From contig JAISLV010000032.1 in NCBI GenBank assembly GCA_031277075.1, positions 1 to 36,758 of the forward strand: 36,758 nucleotides of DNA. The letters run 5' to 3'. Shown in pieces: positions 7,827 through 15,121 of this stretch. Made by a program: the position numbers and the translations under genes. The notes below the pieces were generated by a model. The model saw only the letters and a program-made list of their open reading frames with translations, did not search any database and had not been told where the DNA came from. Positions within the stretch are counted from its first letter, which is position 1. The number at the start of each line of letters is the position of its first letter. Origin of the DNA: Endomicrobium sp. Its GTDB lineage: Bacteria > Elusimicrobiota > Endomicrobiia > Endomicrobiales > Endomicrobiaceae.

Positions 7827-7855
7827 ATGGTATATAATTGAAAAGAAAATGTCAA
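7827..7855 (-). promoter_or_regulatory. Promoter of the riboswitch-nrdD-nrdG transcript
   Basis: TTGACA (7850-7855, perfect -35) is followed after 17 nt by TACCAT (7827-7832, 4 of 6 matches to TATAAT). Transcription would start near 7820, about 30 nt before the riboswitch closing stem. Confidence 0.65.
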
Positions 7856-8008
7856 CTTAAAAAAAGAAGCTAAGAAGTCAGGCGGCTGAGAAGTTAGGCA
7901 ACGACCATAACGGCAAAGGCGGATGCATGGCAACGGACGATAACGGCAGCAAAGAATGCAGCTAAGAAGTTGAGCAACTGGGAAATTAGGTAACGACAAC
8001 AAATAACG
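7856..8008. repeat. Degenerate GCTAAGAAGT/GCGGCTGAG repeat block
   Basis: Low-complexity sequence with AAGAAGCTAAGAAGTC, GCGGCTGAGAAGTTAGG and a near copy, GCAGCTAAGAAGTTGAGC. No gene. It sits directly before the broken receptor/TonB frame at 8009 and appears to have replaced the receptor's upstream part. Confidence 0.5.
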
Positions 8009-8410
8009 GTGGAATTGTCAAACGCTTCTTTTAGCGCAAATGACAATTTAAAAATTAGCGCGGGCATAGACAATATTTTTGACGAAACATATAGCGAGCA
8101 TTTAAACCTTGCAGGCAGCGCGGGCGCGGCTGACGAAAAAAGTTTATGGCGCGTTGTAAAATGTCCAATGCCCGCATATCCGCAGCAAGCAAGAAAAAAT
8201 ATGCAGGAAAGCGAAGTGATAATTGAAATAAAAGTATTGCCTTCAGGCGAGATAGAGTATTCAAAAGTAGTTTTGTCCAGCGGTTTTACTTCAATAGACG
8301 CAGCCGCCCTCAACGCTTCAAAAAGAATAGTTTTAAAATACGACGGCTCAACCCGCGCGCTTTCTGGGGTTACATTGCGCGTGCCATACCAATTTAAACT
8401 TAAAAAATAG
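8009..8410 (+). pseudogene. Chimeric remnant: TonB-dependent receptor C-terminal strands joined to a TonB C-terminal domain
   Basis: A 133-codon frame with a GTG first codon and no ribosome site. Residues about 1-35 (LKISAGIDNIFDETYSEHLN) look like the last strands of a TonB-dependent outer-membrane receptor, which should be the end of a 600-700-residue barrel. Residues about 50-133 look like the periplasmic TonB C-terminal domain (PMPAYPQQARKNM, then SSGFTSIDAAALNA and a VPYQFKLKK end). A receptor tail followed at once by an energy-transducer tail is best explained by a deletion fusing two neighbouring genes. Degenerate intergenic repeat lies immediately upstream where the receptor should continue. 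The nearby B12 riboswitch makes a lost cobalamin receptor tempting, but substrate cannot be read from this fragment. Either a decaying fragment or a small periplasmic TonB-like protein. Confidence 0.6.
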
Positions 8411-8459
8411 TTTTTTTAAAGGCGGAACGCGCAAGCGGCAAACAGCGTAATTTTAAGCA

Positions 8460-8633
8460 TTACTTTACTTTTTTTGTGCGTATTCTTCCATCGGGCATTT
8501 CATAAATAAGTCTTCCATTGCGGTAAAAAACATTCGGCAAACCTAACCTTCTATTTTCTGCTTGAGCCTTTGAAACGCCTTTATTGTATAATCTGGTTAT
8601 CTCATCTATAAAATCATTAGTTTTTGAACTCAT
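8460..8633 (-). CDS. Small hypothetical protein (57 aa) next to a P-loop fragment
   Basis: ATG 8633 to TAA 8460. The protein begins MSSKTNDFIDEITRLYN and ends with a strand-rich segment VFYRNGRLIYEMPDGR and a KTKK-like basic tail. It overlaps the end of the upstream P-loop fragment by 17 bases. It resembles, from memory, the small partner proteins often found beside zeta-toxin-like kinases, having a charged helix followed by a short beta segment, but I do not recognise a named family. It may be a leftover antitoxin or simply a conserved small ORF. It is compact, with no membrane segment. Confidence 0.5.
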   Translation of the reverse strand: MSSKTNDFIDEITRLYNKGVSKAQAENRRLGLPNVFYRNGRLIYEMPDGRIRTKKVK

Positions 8634-8745
8634 TTTGCGCCATCCTTAAAAACTGATTGTATTTATTCAAAATCTCTTTTGAAAGAGTTGTCTTACCAAC
8701 GCCGTTTGCTCCTGCGAGTATCAAAAATATTTTTTCTTTTTCCAT
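8617..8745 (-). pseudogene. Truncated P-loop kinase, N-terminus only (zeta-toxin-like)
   Basis: From ATG 8745 the frame codes 42 residues starting MEKEKIFLILAGANGVGKTT, a strand plus Walker A of the type seen at the start of zeta-toxin/AAA-like kinases, then stops after NEFKN. Such enzymes are normally 190 residues or more, so this is an N-terminal fragment left by a deletion. A good promoter box (TATAAT, 7 nt before the ATG, with TTGTTC 17 nt further up) remains. An in-frame extension upstream to 8898 has no family character and runs into a repeat palindrome. The downstream small ORF (8460-8633) overlaps its end. Confidence 0.55.
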
Positions 8746-8752
8746 TTCATAA

Positions 8753-8781
8753 ATTATACTAAAAATTTTATAGGGAACAAT
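8753..8781 (-). promoter_or_regulatory. Promoter of the P-loop fragment, leaderless configuration
   Basis: On the minus strand TTGTTC (8776-8781), 17 nt, TATAAT (8753-8758), then only 7 nt to ATG at 8745. No Shine-Dalgarno is visible. Confidence 0.45.
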
Positions 8782-8814
8782 TTGCAGTTTGTTTTTGCCA
8801 TTGCCGTTATGTCT

Positions 8815-8854
8815 GTCATACAAAACTGACGCGAACGCGTCAGTTTTGTATGAC
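8815..8854. repeat. Perfect 40-bp palindromic repeat (19-bp stem, AA loop)
   Basis: GTCATACAAAACTGACGCG, AA, then its exact reverse complement. Half-copies of the same motif (CATACAAAACTGACGCG and GACGCGTTCGCGTCAG) recur near 14640-14690 and 20920-20943. It could form a hairpin or cruciform. There is no T-run on either side to make it a standard terminator. Confidence 0.8.
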
Positions 8855-8974
8855 GGATTAGAGGCAACAACAAAGGCGAACGTCAAATACCCCGTCAAGC
8901 TGGGACTTTGTCACCGCCTGCCGCCACTTTTTAAAAGGGGAATTTAACTGCAACAGCGTTCTGCGCGACAAGCG

Positions 8975-9883
8975 TTAAAAATAGAGAGTGACGGAGGCGC
9001 GGTGGGTATCGCCTAAGTTTCCCATAGGGGAAAAAGCGTAATCTATAAGCAATGTTTTATATCCTATGCCTATGCCTGCGCAAAGACCCGATAACCCTTC
9101 GCTTTCGGCTATTGTGTTATAGCCCGCTCTTAACGCAAGCAAAAAGTCGGCATTGACGTCTACTGCGAACTCGCCGCCAAAAGCGGCGTAGGCGTCTCTT
9201 CCCTTCACTTTTCCTATATCGGCTAAAACTAGCAGATTGTCGTTTAGAAAAAATCCCGCTCCAAACCTCAAAGCCATCGGCAAATCTTCGGTTTCGCTGT
9301 CGTATTTTATCCCTTCGCTTACATTTGTTATCGCCGCGCCAAGTTTAAGCCGTCCGTTTAAAATGTCGGGCGCGCTTATTCCAAAATCAAACGCGTAAGC
9401 GTTTGCCGCGCTTATTATTTGCGAACGTATATATTTTGCCGCAACCCCTATGCCTATAGCGCCAATTTTTACGGCATAGCCTAAACCTACAGCCGCGTCA
9501 TATGGAGTAAAACGACCCAAATTTTCGCCGCTTGCGCCAAACTCTTCAAGCGTTCCCGCTGAAAAATACTGCGCGCAAAAACCTATCGCGCTATTTGTCC
9601 CTATTGCGTAAGACGCCGAAATCCAATCGTAATGCGAGCCGCCGTCGTAAGCCGCATGCATTAAGTCCGCGCAACCGCCAGAACCGCCCGTAAGTAAAGA
9701 AGGATTCCAATACATTGCCGCGCTGTCTTCAGCTAAAGCGGTTCCTACGCCGCCCATAGCTATATATCTTGCGCCCGCGCCCATCTCTAAAAACGGCAAA
9801 GCCGTAATCCCATCGCCGCTATAAACTGCCGCAGGCGCGGCTAGAAATAAAAATGCCGATAATAAAAATTTTATTTTCTTCAT
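8975..9883 (-). CDS. PorV/PorQ-family outer-membrane beta-barrel protein
   Basis: About 302 residues from ATG 9883 (MKKIKFLLSAFLFLAAP signal peptide, cleavage near AAVYS-GD). The mature N-terminus has the family hallmark FLEMGAGARYIAMGGVGTAL and AEDSAAMYWNPSLL (about residues 33-66). Alternating hydrophobic strands follow to a C-terminal Tyr-Phe, typical of outer-membrane barrels. In Bacteroidota, PorV helps release and attach type IX secretion cargo; PorV-like proteins are also common in Elusimicrobiota and other phyla. It lies directly downstream of a protease whose C-terminus looks like a type IX sorting domain, which supports that role. An alternative start at 9895 overlaps the stop of a frame remnant upstream (TAATG). 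Function in this phylum is inferred. Confidence 0.8.
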   Translation of the reverse strand: MKKIKFLLSAFLFLAAPAAVYSGDGITALPFLEMGAGARYIAMGGVGTALAEDSAAMYWNPSLLTGGSGGCADLMHAAYDGGSHYDWISASYAIGTNSAIGFCAQYFSAGTLEEFGASGENLGRFTPYDAAVGLGYAVKIGAIGIGVAAKYIRSQIISAANAYAFDFGISAPDILNGRLKLGAAITNVSEGIKYDSETEDLPMALRFGAGFFLNDNLLVLADIGKVKGRDAYAAFGGEFAVDVNADFLLALRAGYNTIAESEGLSGLCAGIGIGYKTLLIDYAFSPMGNLGDTHRASVTLYF

Positions 9884-9894
9884 AATATAAAACA

Positions 9895-10041
9895 TTACTC
9901 CGAGCCGTCATAAAGATATTTAAACAAATTTAGCGCGACGTCTTTGCGCTCCCGCAGCGCATAAATACGGGGTTCATAGCGGCGGACAATAAAACCGTTA
10001 AACAAATTCAGGTCTAAGCTTTGCGCAGTTTTTACGGCATT
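9895..10041 (-). pseudogene. Possible 3' remnant of a lost gene upstream of the PorV-like gene
   Basis: A 48-codon open stretch without an ATG, with protein-like composition (FNGFIVRRYEPRIYALRERK and then LNLFKYLYDGSE). It ends in TAA that overlaps the possible start of the PorV-like gene as TAATG. An in-frame TGA closes it at 10042-10044. This looks like the tail of a gene once translationally coupled to the barrel gene, with its front replaced when the protease gene arrived. I do not recognise the family. It could also be chance. Confidence 0.3.
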
Positions 10042-10063
10042 TCAAAAAATTCATTGATTGGGC

Positions 10064-13000
10064 TTACCTTTCAACCGCTATTTTGATTTTTTTCTTGTTC
10101 CCATTTTTGTCTTCAATATAAGCTATATACGCGCCGCTTGCTACATGCTCGCCAGAACTGTTTTTTGCATCCCAAACCGCCATACCCGCATTGTCTGATT
10201 CAAGTTTTCTTACAATACGCCCTAATTGAGTATAAATAATTATTTTACATTCTGCGGGCAGGTTTGCAAAATTCATTTTAGAATAGCTCAAACCTTTTGA
10301 CGGTCTTATAGGGTTAGGGAAATATTTAATATTGTTAAAAGACGCGGAAACTCCAAAACCCATAATTGCAAAAACGCCAAGTCTGTCTATTTGCGCGCAT
10401 ACCAGCTTATTGTCTTTGTCTACAAAAGATTTAAAAGGAACCCAAACGCCTTTTTCTTCATCATAGACGGCTATAACAAGATTATTTTCGTCTAAACTTG
10501 AAATGTCGTCTTGCGTATAAGGTATTTTTAAATTTATTCCATTGGCGTTCATATTGCTTTGGGCGTCTATGGACACGCCTATATTTGAATGTTTTAAAAT
10601 TCCTGCATTTGAATTTTCTTTTGCAAAAGACGTCTGTTGCTTAACGGTTATCTCAACATCCGTATTAAAAGTCATTTCGGGTATTACGGCGTAACCGTCG
10701 TTTAAAGTTCCGTTCACAGACCTAACGGGGAAAATTATATTGCCGCCGCTATATGCTTTTAAGCTAAAAGACGCGCAAGAAGGGTCGGGGTATTTAATTT
10801 CAAGCTGTCCGCTAAATTCTATTTCTTGCCCGTTTTCAAAAGGCGCGATATATATTTTCCATTTGCCAAGCTGCAAATGTTGCGGCGTAAAAGAGACGCC
10901 GATACTTGAGTCCGTATAAAATGTCGTTTGCGGAACTATTATTTCTGAAGTATTGTCTAATTTTTTTAACGTTATTTTTGTGAGAGGAGTAAAATTTTCG
11001 CCTGACAAAGTTAAAACGGCTTGTTCGTTTGGCGCGGCGTTAAGAGGGGCAGCCTGCGTTATAGAAGGCGTTTTATAAATTGATACGGCGTTTGCTTTAG
11101 ATATAGAATCGCCGTTTGCGTTTATTATTGTTAAATCAAACTGCGCGCCGTGCGCAATATCTGGCGGTATTTGAAACGAAGCGTCTACGCTGGTTTCAGA
11201 TATGTCCAAAATTGTTCCCGTAAGAACAACTCCGCCGTTTGTAAGTTTTACTACAGCTCCGCTTTGATATTCCGTCCCTGTAATTTCAAATGTTTGAGCC
11301 GTTCCCGCAAATACAAACTCCGGGGCTACATGCGATATGCTCATATTGCCTTTCACAAACACCGCGTTTGCTTTTTCTATCGGATTATTTGAATATATAT
11401 CGCTTGATATTTGTAAATCCCAATATCCTGCTGGAGCTGTGGAAAATATTGGAAATACTGCGGTGATGTTTGAAGACGACAAATATGAAACCGATGAAGC
11501 GGGAATTTCTATGCCGTCTTTGACCAGTTTTACTATTGAGCCTTGAGCTAAATTTTCGCCCGTTATATTTACAGATGTCGTTATTCGCGTTGTTGTTGAC
11601 GGCGAAACCGAGTCTATACTAGCATCCGAAACTTGCACAAACACCGCGTTCGCTTTTTCTATCGGATTGTTTGAATATATATCGCTTGATATTTGTAAGT
11701 CCCAATATCCTGCGGGAGCTGTGGAAAATATTGGAAATACTGCGGTGATATTTGACCCAGATATGTATGAAACCGATGAAGCTGGAATCTCTATGCCGTC
11801 TTTTACCAGCTTTACTATTGAGCCTTGAGCTAAATTTTCGCCTGTTATATTTACAGATGTCGTTGTTCTTGTTGTTGTTGAAGGGGAAACAGAATTTATA
11901 ATAGCATCCGAAACTTGCACAAACACCGCGTTTGCTTTTTCTATCGGATTGTTTGAATATATATCGCTTGATATTTGTAAATCCCAATATCCTGCGGGAG
12001 CTGTGGAAAATATTGGAAATACTGCGGTAATGTTTGAAGCCGACAAATACGAAACTGAAGAAGCGGGAATTTCTATGCCGTCTTTTACCAGTTTTACTAT
12101 TGAGCCTTGCGCCAAGTTTTCGCCTGTTATATTTACAGATGTCGTAGTTCGTGTTGTTGTTGAAGGCGAAACAGTATTTATAACAGCATCCGAAACTTGC
12201 ACAAACACCGCGTTTGCTTTTTCTATCGGATTGTTTGAATATATATCGCTTGATATTTGTAAATCCCAGTATCCTGCGGGAGCTGTGGAAAATATTGGAA
12301 ATACTGCGGTGATGTTTGAAGCCGATATGTATGAAACCGAAGAAGCTGGAATTTCTATGCCGTCTTTGACCAGCTTTACTATTGAGCCTTGCGCTAAGTT
12401 TTCGCCCGTTATATTTACAGATGTCGTTATTCGCGTTGTTGTTGAGGGTGAAACAGAATTTATAATAGCATCCGAAACTTGCACAAACACCGCGTTTGCT
12501 TTTTCTATCGGATTATTTGAATATATATCGCTTGATATTTGTAAATCCCAATATCCTGCGGGAGCTGTGGAAAATATCGGAAATACTGCGGTGATGTTTG
12601 AAGGCGATATGTATGAAACCGAAGAAGCGGGAATTTCTATGCCGTCTTTGACCAGCTTTACTATTGAGCCTTGCGCTAAATTTTCGCCTGTTATGTTTAC
12701 AGATGTAGTTGTTCTTGTTGTTGTTGAAGGGGAAACTGAATCTATTGAGCCAACCACATGCGGAGTTCCCACTGTAAAAGTCATCACTGCGCCGGAAGCC
12801 GATATATTTGTTATCGGGTATCCGCTAGACAGCCCGCTATAACTTTTGCTGTTTGGGGTTGTGGTATCGGTAAATTCCGCTTTATTTCCCGCGCGGAAAT
12901 AGTGGCTGTCTCTCCCTCTGTTTCTGTTCATCGCTAAATCGTTTGAACCGTCCGCCTCTTCAAGGTCAACCATATAACGCGATTCATTGTCATTGTTTTC

Positions 13001-14374
13001 TCTTGTGTCGTCAATATGCCAAATTAATATTCCGCGATTTGGACCGGGAAGACCCGCGTCAAAACTTGTCCCCTGACGGTTTTCTATAAGAAAATATTCT
13101 TTTGAATTAAACCCGTTTCCTGAAAATTTATAAACAGCAGAACTATCTTCAGATGATGTGTTTATGCTTACGACAGAATTGTTTGGAAGATTTTGAATAT
13201 TAATATAACCCAGCTCTTTTTTACACCAAGCGCTAAATAAAGACGGGCTATTCCCTGAATTTCCGCCGCTAAAATTCCAACTTCCGCTGCCCATAAGACA
13301 AAAATTTCCAACGCCTTCGCTGCCGCCGTTAGTATCGTATAAATCAGGCAAACCTATAACGTGTCCAAACTCATGGCACAAAACGCCTATAGTTGTAATA
13401 TTAGAGTAATAAAGTTCAGGCGCGGTATTATAGGTATACACATATTTCCCGCCGAATTGCTGCCTTGTTATATTCCATTTGTGCGACCAAATAGTGTTTG
13501 CTCCGCCGCCCGCTTCTTCGCCGCGCCCCGCGTGTATAATAGTGACGCCTTCTATTTCGTTCCCGGAAAATTGGCTGAAATCAAAACCTGAATCCTCAAG
13601 TTTTTTAAGCGCGTCAACAACCATTTCGCGCGGACGAATGTCGCTGCCCCCCGCGCTGCTTGTATTTGCTCCATAATAAGCAACGGTATTATCTAAGGTT
13701 ATAATATCGGTAACAACAGATTCAACCGTTAACGCGCCGAAAGAAGCTTTTAAGAAAAAATCTTTTACAGACCCTTTTCCGCCGTCGCCTGAATAACCTA
13801 TTTTATTGTATAAATCTTCAAATTGCTGTTTGGGATTTGCAAGCGTAAAAGATTTGTCTGCAAAAGCGACTAATACCACAAGATTTTTGATTGTTCCAGC
13901 AGCGGGAGCTTTTTCGGGAGCTGAAGAAAGCGATTGCGCAGACACTTTTGAAACAGAAGAAGAACGCAGACGCTGCAATATCGGGTTATCTGCATTAGCA
14001 GGCTGCATTTGCGTTCTTCTTTGTTTCGCTATTTCTTTGTAATTTCTATATCTTAGCCCTTTGCGCGCATTAAAGCCTTGCGGCAAACTTTTCCCAACGC
14101 GAAACGAACTAGATTTAATAGAACCGTCCGCTTCTTCTTGGGCATACCGCCACTCTTTAGAGGCGTTATCTTGTATTACTGTATATCCGTTTCTGTCTTC
14201 AGCCCAGCCGTAAAATTCGTCGCCTTTCATTTGAATTTCTATTTTTGTTCCATCAGGCTGAACGGCTTCAAAAAATCCGGGAGCCGCAGGGACAGAAAGA
14301 GAAACTCCACAAACGCAAAATAAAACTGTTAAGATAATTAGGTTAATAATTGCTATTTTTATTTTATAATTCAT
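10064..14374 (-). CDS. Secreted M6-family metalloprotease with five IPT repeats and type A sorting-like C-terminal domain
   Basis: A 1436-residue exported protease. The signal peptide is about residues 1-28 (hydrophobic INLIILTVLFCVCGVSLS). A propeptide-like region follows, then a catalytic domain with HEFGHVIGLPD: His334, Glu335 and His338 plus Asp344 fit the M6 (immune inhibitor A) zinc site, and CLMGSGSW gives a Met-turn near 361. Residues about 540-1010 are five near-identical 94-residue IPT/TIG domains (TSVNITGENLAQGS...), followed by two more divergent IPT-like domains. The last about 85 residues (YFPNPIRP, then W-D and SGEHVASGAYIAYI) match the FlgD-like/type A sorting domain used in type IX secretion. 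No Shine-Dalgarno of note. A MITE-like repeat ends four bases before the ATG, so expression signals must lie in or beyond the element. It probably degrades extracellular protein or acts on a host or neighbour cell; the substrate is unknown. Confidence 0.9.
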   Translation of the reverse strand: MNYKIKIAIINLIILTVLFCVCGVSLSVPAAPGFFEAVQPDGTKIEIQMKGDEFYGWAEDRNGYTVIQDNASKEWRYAQEEADGSIKSSSFRVGKSLPQGFNARKGLRYRNYKEIAKQRRTQMQPANADNPILQRLRSSSVSKVSAQSLSSAPEKAPAAGTIKNLVVLVAFADKSFTLANPKQQFEDLYNKIGYSGDGGKGSVKDFFLKASFGALTVESVVTDIITLDNTVAYYGANTSSAGGSDIRPREMVVDALKKLEDSGFDFSQFSGNEIEGVTIIHAGRGEEAGGGANTIWSHKWNITRQQFGGKYVYTYNTAPELYYSNITTIGVLCHEFGHVIGLPDLYDTNGGSEGVGNFCLMGSGSWNFSGGNSGNSPSLFSAWCKKELGYINIQNLPNNSVVSINTSSEDSSAVYKFSGNGFNSKEYFLIENRQGTSFDAGLPGPNRGILIWHIDDTRENNDNESRYMVDLEEADGSNDLAMNRNRGRDSHYFRAGNKAEFTDTTTPNSKSYSGLSSGYPITNISASGAVMTFTVGTPHVVGSIDSVSPSTTTRTTTSVNITGENLAQGSIVKLVKDGIEIPASSVSYISPSNITAVFPIFSTAPAGYWDLQISSDIYSNNPIEKANAVFVQVSDAIINSVSPSTTTRITTSVNITGENLAQGSIVKLVKDGIEIPASSVSYISASNITAVFPIFSTAPAGYWDLQISSDIYSNNPIEKANAVFVQVSDAVINTVSPSTTTRTTTSVNITGENLAQGSIVKLVKDGIEIPASSVSYLSASNITAVFPIFSTAPAGYWDLQISSDIYSNNPIEKANAVFVQVSDAIINSVSPSTTTRTTTSVNITGENLAQGSIVKLVKDGIEIPASSVSYISGSNITAVFPIFSTAPAGYWDLQISSDIYSNNPIEKANAVFVQVSDASIDSVSPSTTTRITTSVNITGENLAQGSIVKLVKDGIEIPASSVSYLSSSNITAVFPIFSTAPAGYWDLQISSDIYSNNPIEKANAVFVKGNMSISHVAPEFVFAGTAQTFEITGTEYQSGAVVKLTNGGVVLTGTILDISETSVDASFQIPPDIAHGAQFDLTIINANGDSISKANAVSIYKTPSITQAAPLNAAPNEQAVLTLSGENFTPLTKITLKKLDNTSEIIVPQTTFYTDSSIGVSFTPQHLQLGKWKIYIAPFENGQEIEFSGQLEIKYPDPSCASFSLKAYSGGNIIFPVRSVNGTLNDGYAVIPEMTFNTDVEITVKQQTSFAKENSNAGILKHSNIGVSIDAQSNMNANGINLKIPYTQDDISSLDENNLVIAVYDEEKGVWVPFKSFVDKDNKLVCAQIDRLGVFAIMGFGVSASFNNIKYFPNPIRPSKGLSYSKMNFANLPAECKIIIYTQLGRIVRKLESDNAGMAVWDAKNSSGEHVASGAYIAYIEDKNGNKKKIKIAVER
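11345..12757 (-). repeat. Five tandem 282-bp coding repeats (IPT domains)
   Basis: The phrase ACACCGCGTTTGCTTTTTCT (or a close variant) recurs on the plus strand at about 11359, 11641, 11923, 12205 and 12487, exactly 282 bp (94 codons) apart. Units are nearly identical at DNA level, indicating recent duplication or gene conversion. One loop residue changes in almost every unit (Y-I/L-S-X-S-N with X = Pro, Ala, Ala, Gly, Ser), while most other positions are fixed. Confidence 0.93.
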
Positions 14375-14378
14375 ATAT

Positions 14379-14556
14379 GGGTGTCTCTAAAAACCTATAA
14401 TGTACGTAATTGCCGCAAATTTTACGGTAGTTCAAAAAAGAAAATGCAGTGCGTCTTAAGAGCAAGGACGGACAAATTTTCTGATGCCCAAATACCGCAG
14501 AGACAATGTCTTTCAAGGCGCGGCAAGGACGGGCGTTAGGGTTTTTAGAGACACCC
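14379..14556 (+). mobile_element. MITE-like element, copy A (full length, 178 bp) touching the protease start
   Basis: It begins GGGTGTCTCTAAAAACC and ends GGTTTTTAGAGACACCC, a perfect 17-bp terminal inverted repeat. ATAT flanks both sides (14375-14378 and 14557-14560), a possible target duplication. Internal landmarks are TATAATGTACGTAATTGCCG, GCAAATTTTACGG and AAGGACGG. No transposase is encoded. Homologous along its whole length to the inverted copy at 32219-32398. Its left end lies four bases before the M6 protease ATG. Confidence 0.85.
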
Positions 14557-14985
14557 ATATAACAAGTTATAGCCCAAAAAGTTTCTTATCGCCAGCGGCG
14601 CAAGTATAGCAAACAATTCTTAGCTTGCCGTTATGTCCGTCATACAAAACTGACGCGAATGCGTCACCCAAAACTGACGCGAACGCGTCACCCTGAACTC
14701 GTTTCAGGGTCTCTTTCAGGGTCTATTTCAGGGTCTCTTTCAGTATCTGCGGTTTGTTGTTGCCGTTTTTTTTTGCCGTTGATACTTAACGGCAGATTCT
14801 GAAACAAGTTCGGAAATGACGGGCAACTATAAAAGGGGAATTTAACGGCGCGACGGCTATGCCAAAGCCGTGTTATACTGAACGCGTAAGGAGTATCTTG
14901 CTTAGCCGCCTAACTTCCTAGCTGCTTAGCCGCATTTTTTCCATGCTTAGCCGCTTTTTTTGCTCTTTACCTCATCGCAAAGACA
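14557..14985. repeat. Gene-free gap with tandem TTTCAGGGTCTC units and hairpin repeats
   Basis: No gene is visible. At about 14636-14690 are two near copies of the ACTGACGCGAA-CGCGTCA hairpin. At about 14691-14740, CCCTGAACTCGTTTCAGGG is followed by a tandem array with a 12-bp period (TTTCAGGGTCTC, TTTCAGGGTCTA, TTTCAGGGTCTC). Near 14780-14806 are TTAACGGCAG and CTGAAACAAGTTCGG. From about 14888 to 14955 the degenerate CTTAGCCGC/CCTAGCTGC repeat returns. Confidence 0.65.
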
Positions 14986-15030
14986 AAAAAAATACAGGCG
15001 CTTATATAAAACTAAAGCGCCTGTATTTTA
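14986..15030 (-). terminator. Rho-independent terminator downstream of the GGGtGRT gene
   Basis: On the minus strand AAATACAGGCGCTT pairs perfectly with AAGCGCCTGTATTT (14 bp, 11-nt loop), followed by a run of eight T. It ends transcription of the scaffold/GGGtGRT operon. The plus-strand version is followed by only a short T stretch. Confidence 0.9.
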
Positions 15031-15121
15031 TGACTTATTATTTATTGTATAAACTGCGCGTTAATTAGACGCAGGCGTTTCCTTGCTGCAATTAATAAAC
15101 AGCTTGCCATACCGCATTTTT

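Noticed and set aside
11949..12842. Long open frame (297 codons) on the plus strand inside the protease gene
   Set aside because: It is the antisense of the IPT repeats; its periodic sequence follows from the 282-bp coding repeats, and it has no start context of its own.
14364..14558. 64-codon frame within the MITE-like element as a real gene
   Set aside because: It lies wholly within a repeat, lacks a ribosome site, and similar frames in other copies are explained by copying; kept only as an observation.
14636..14760. CRISPR array
   Set aside because: Repeats are short (12 bp), contiguous and palindromic with no regular unique spacers and no cas genes.
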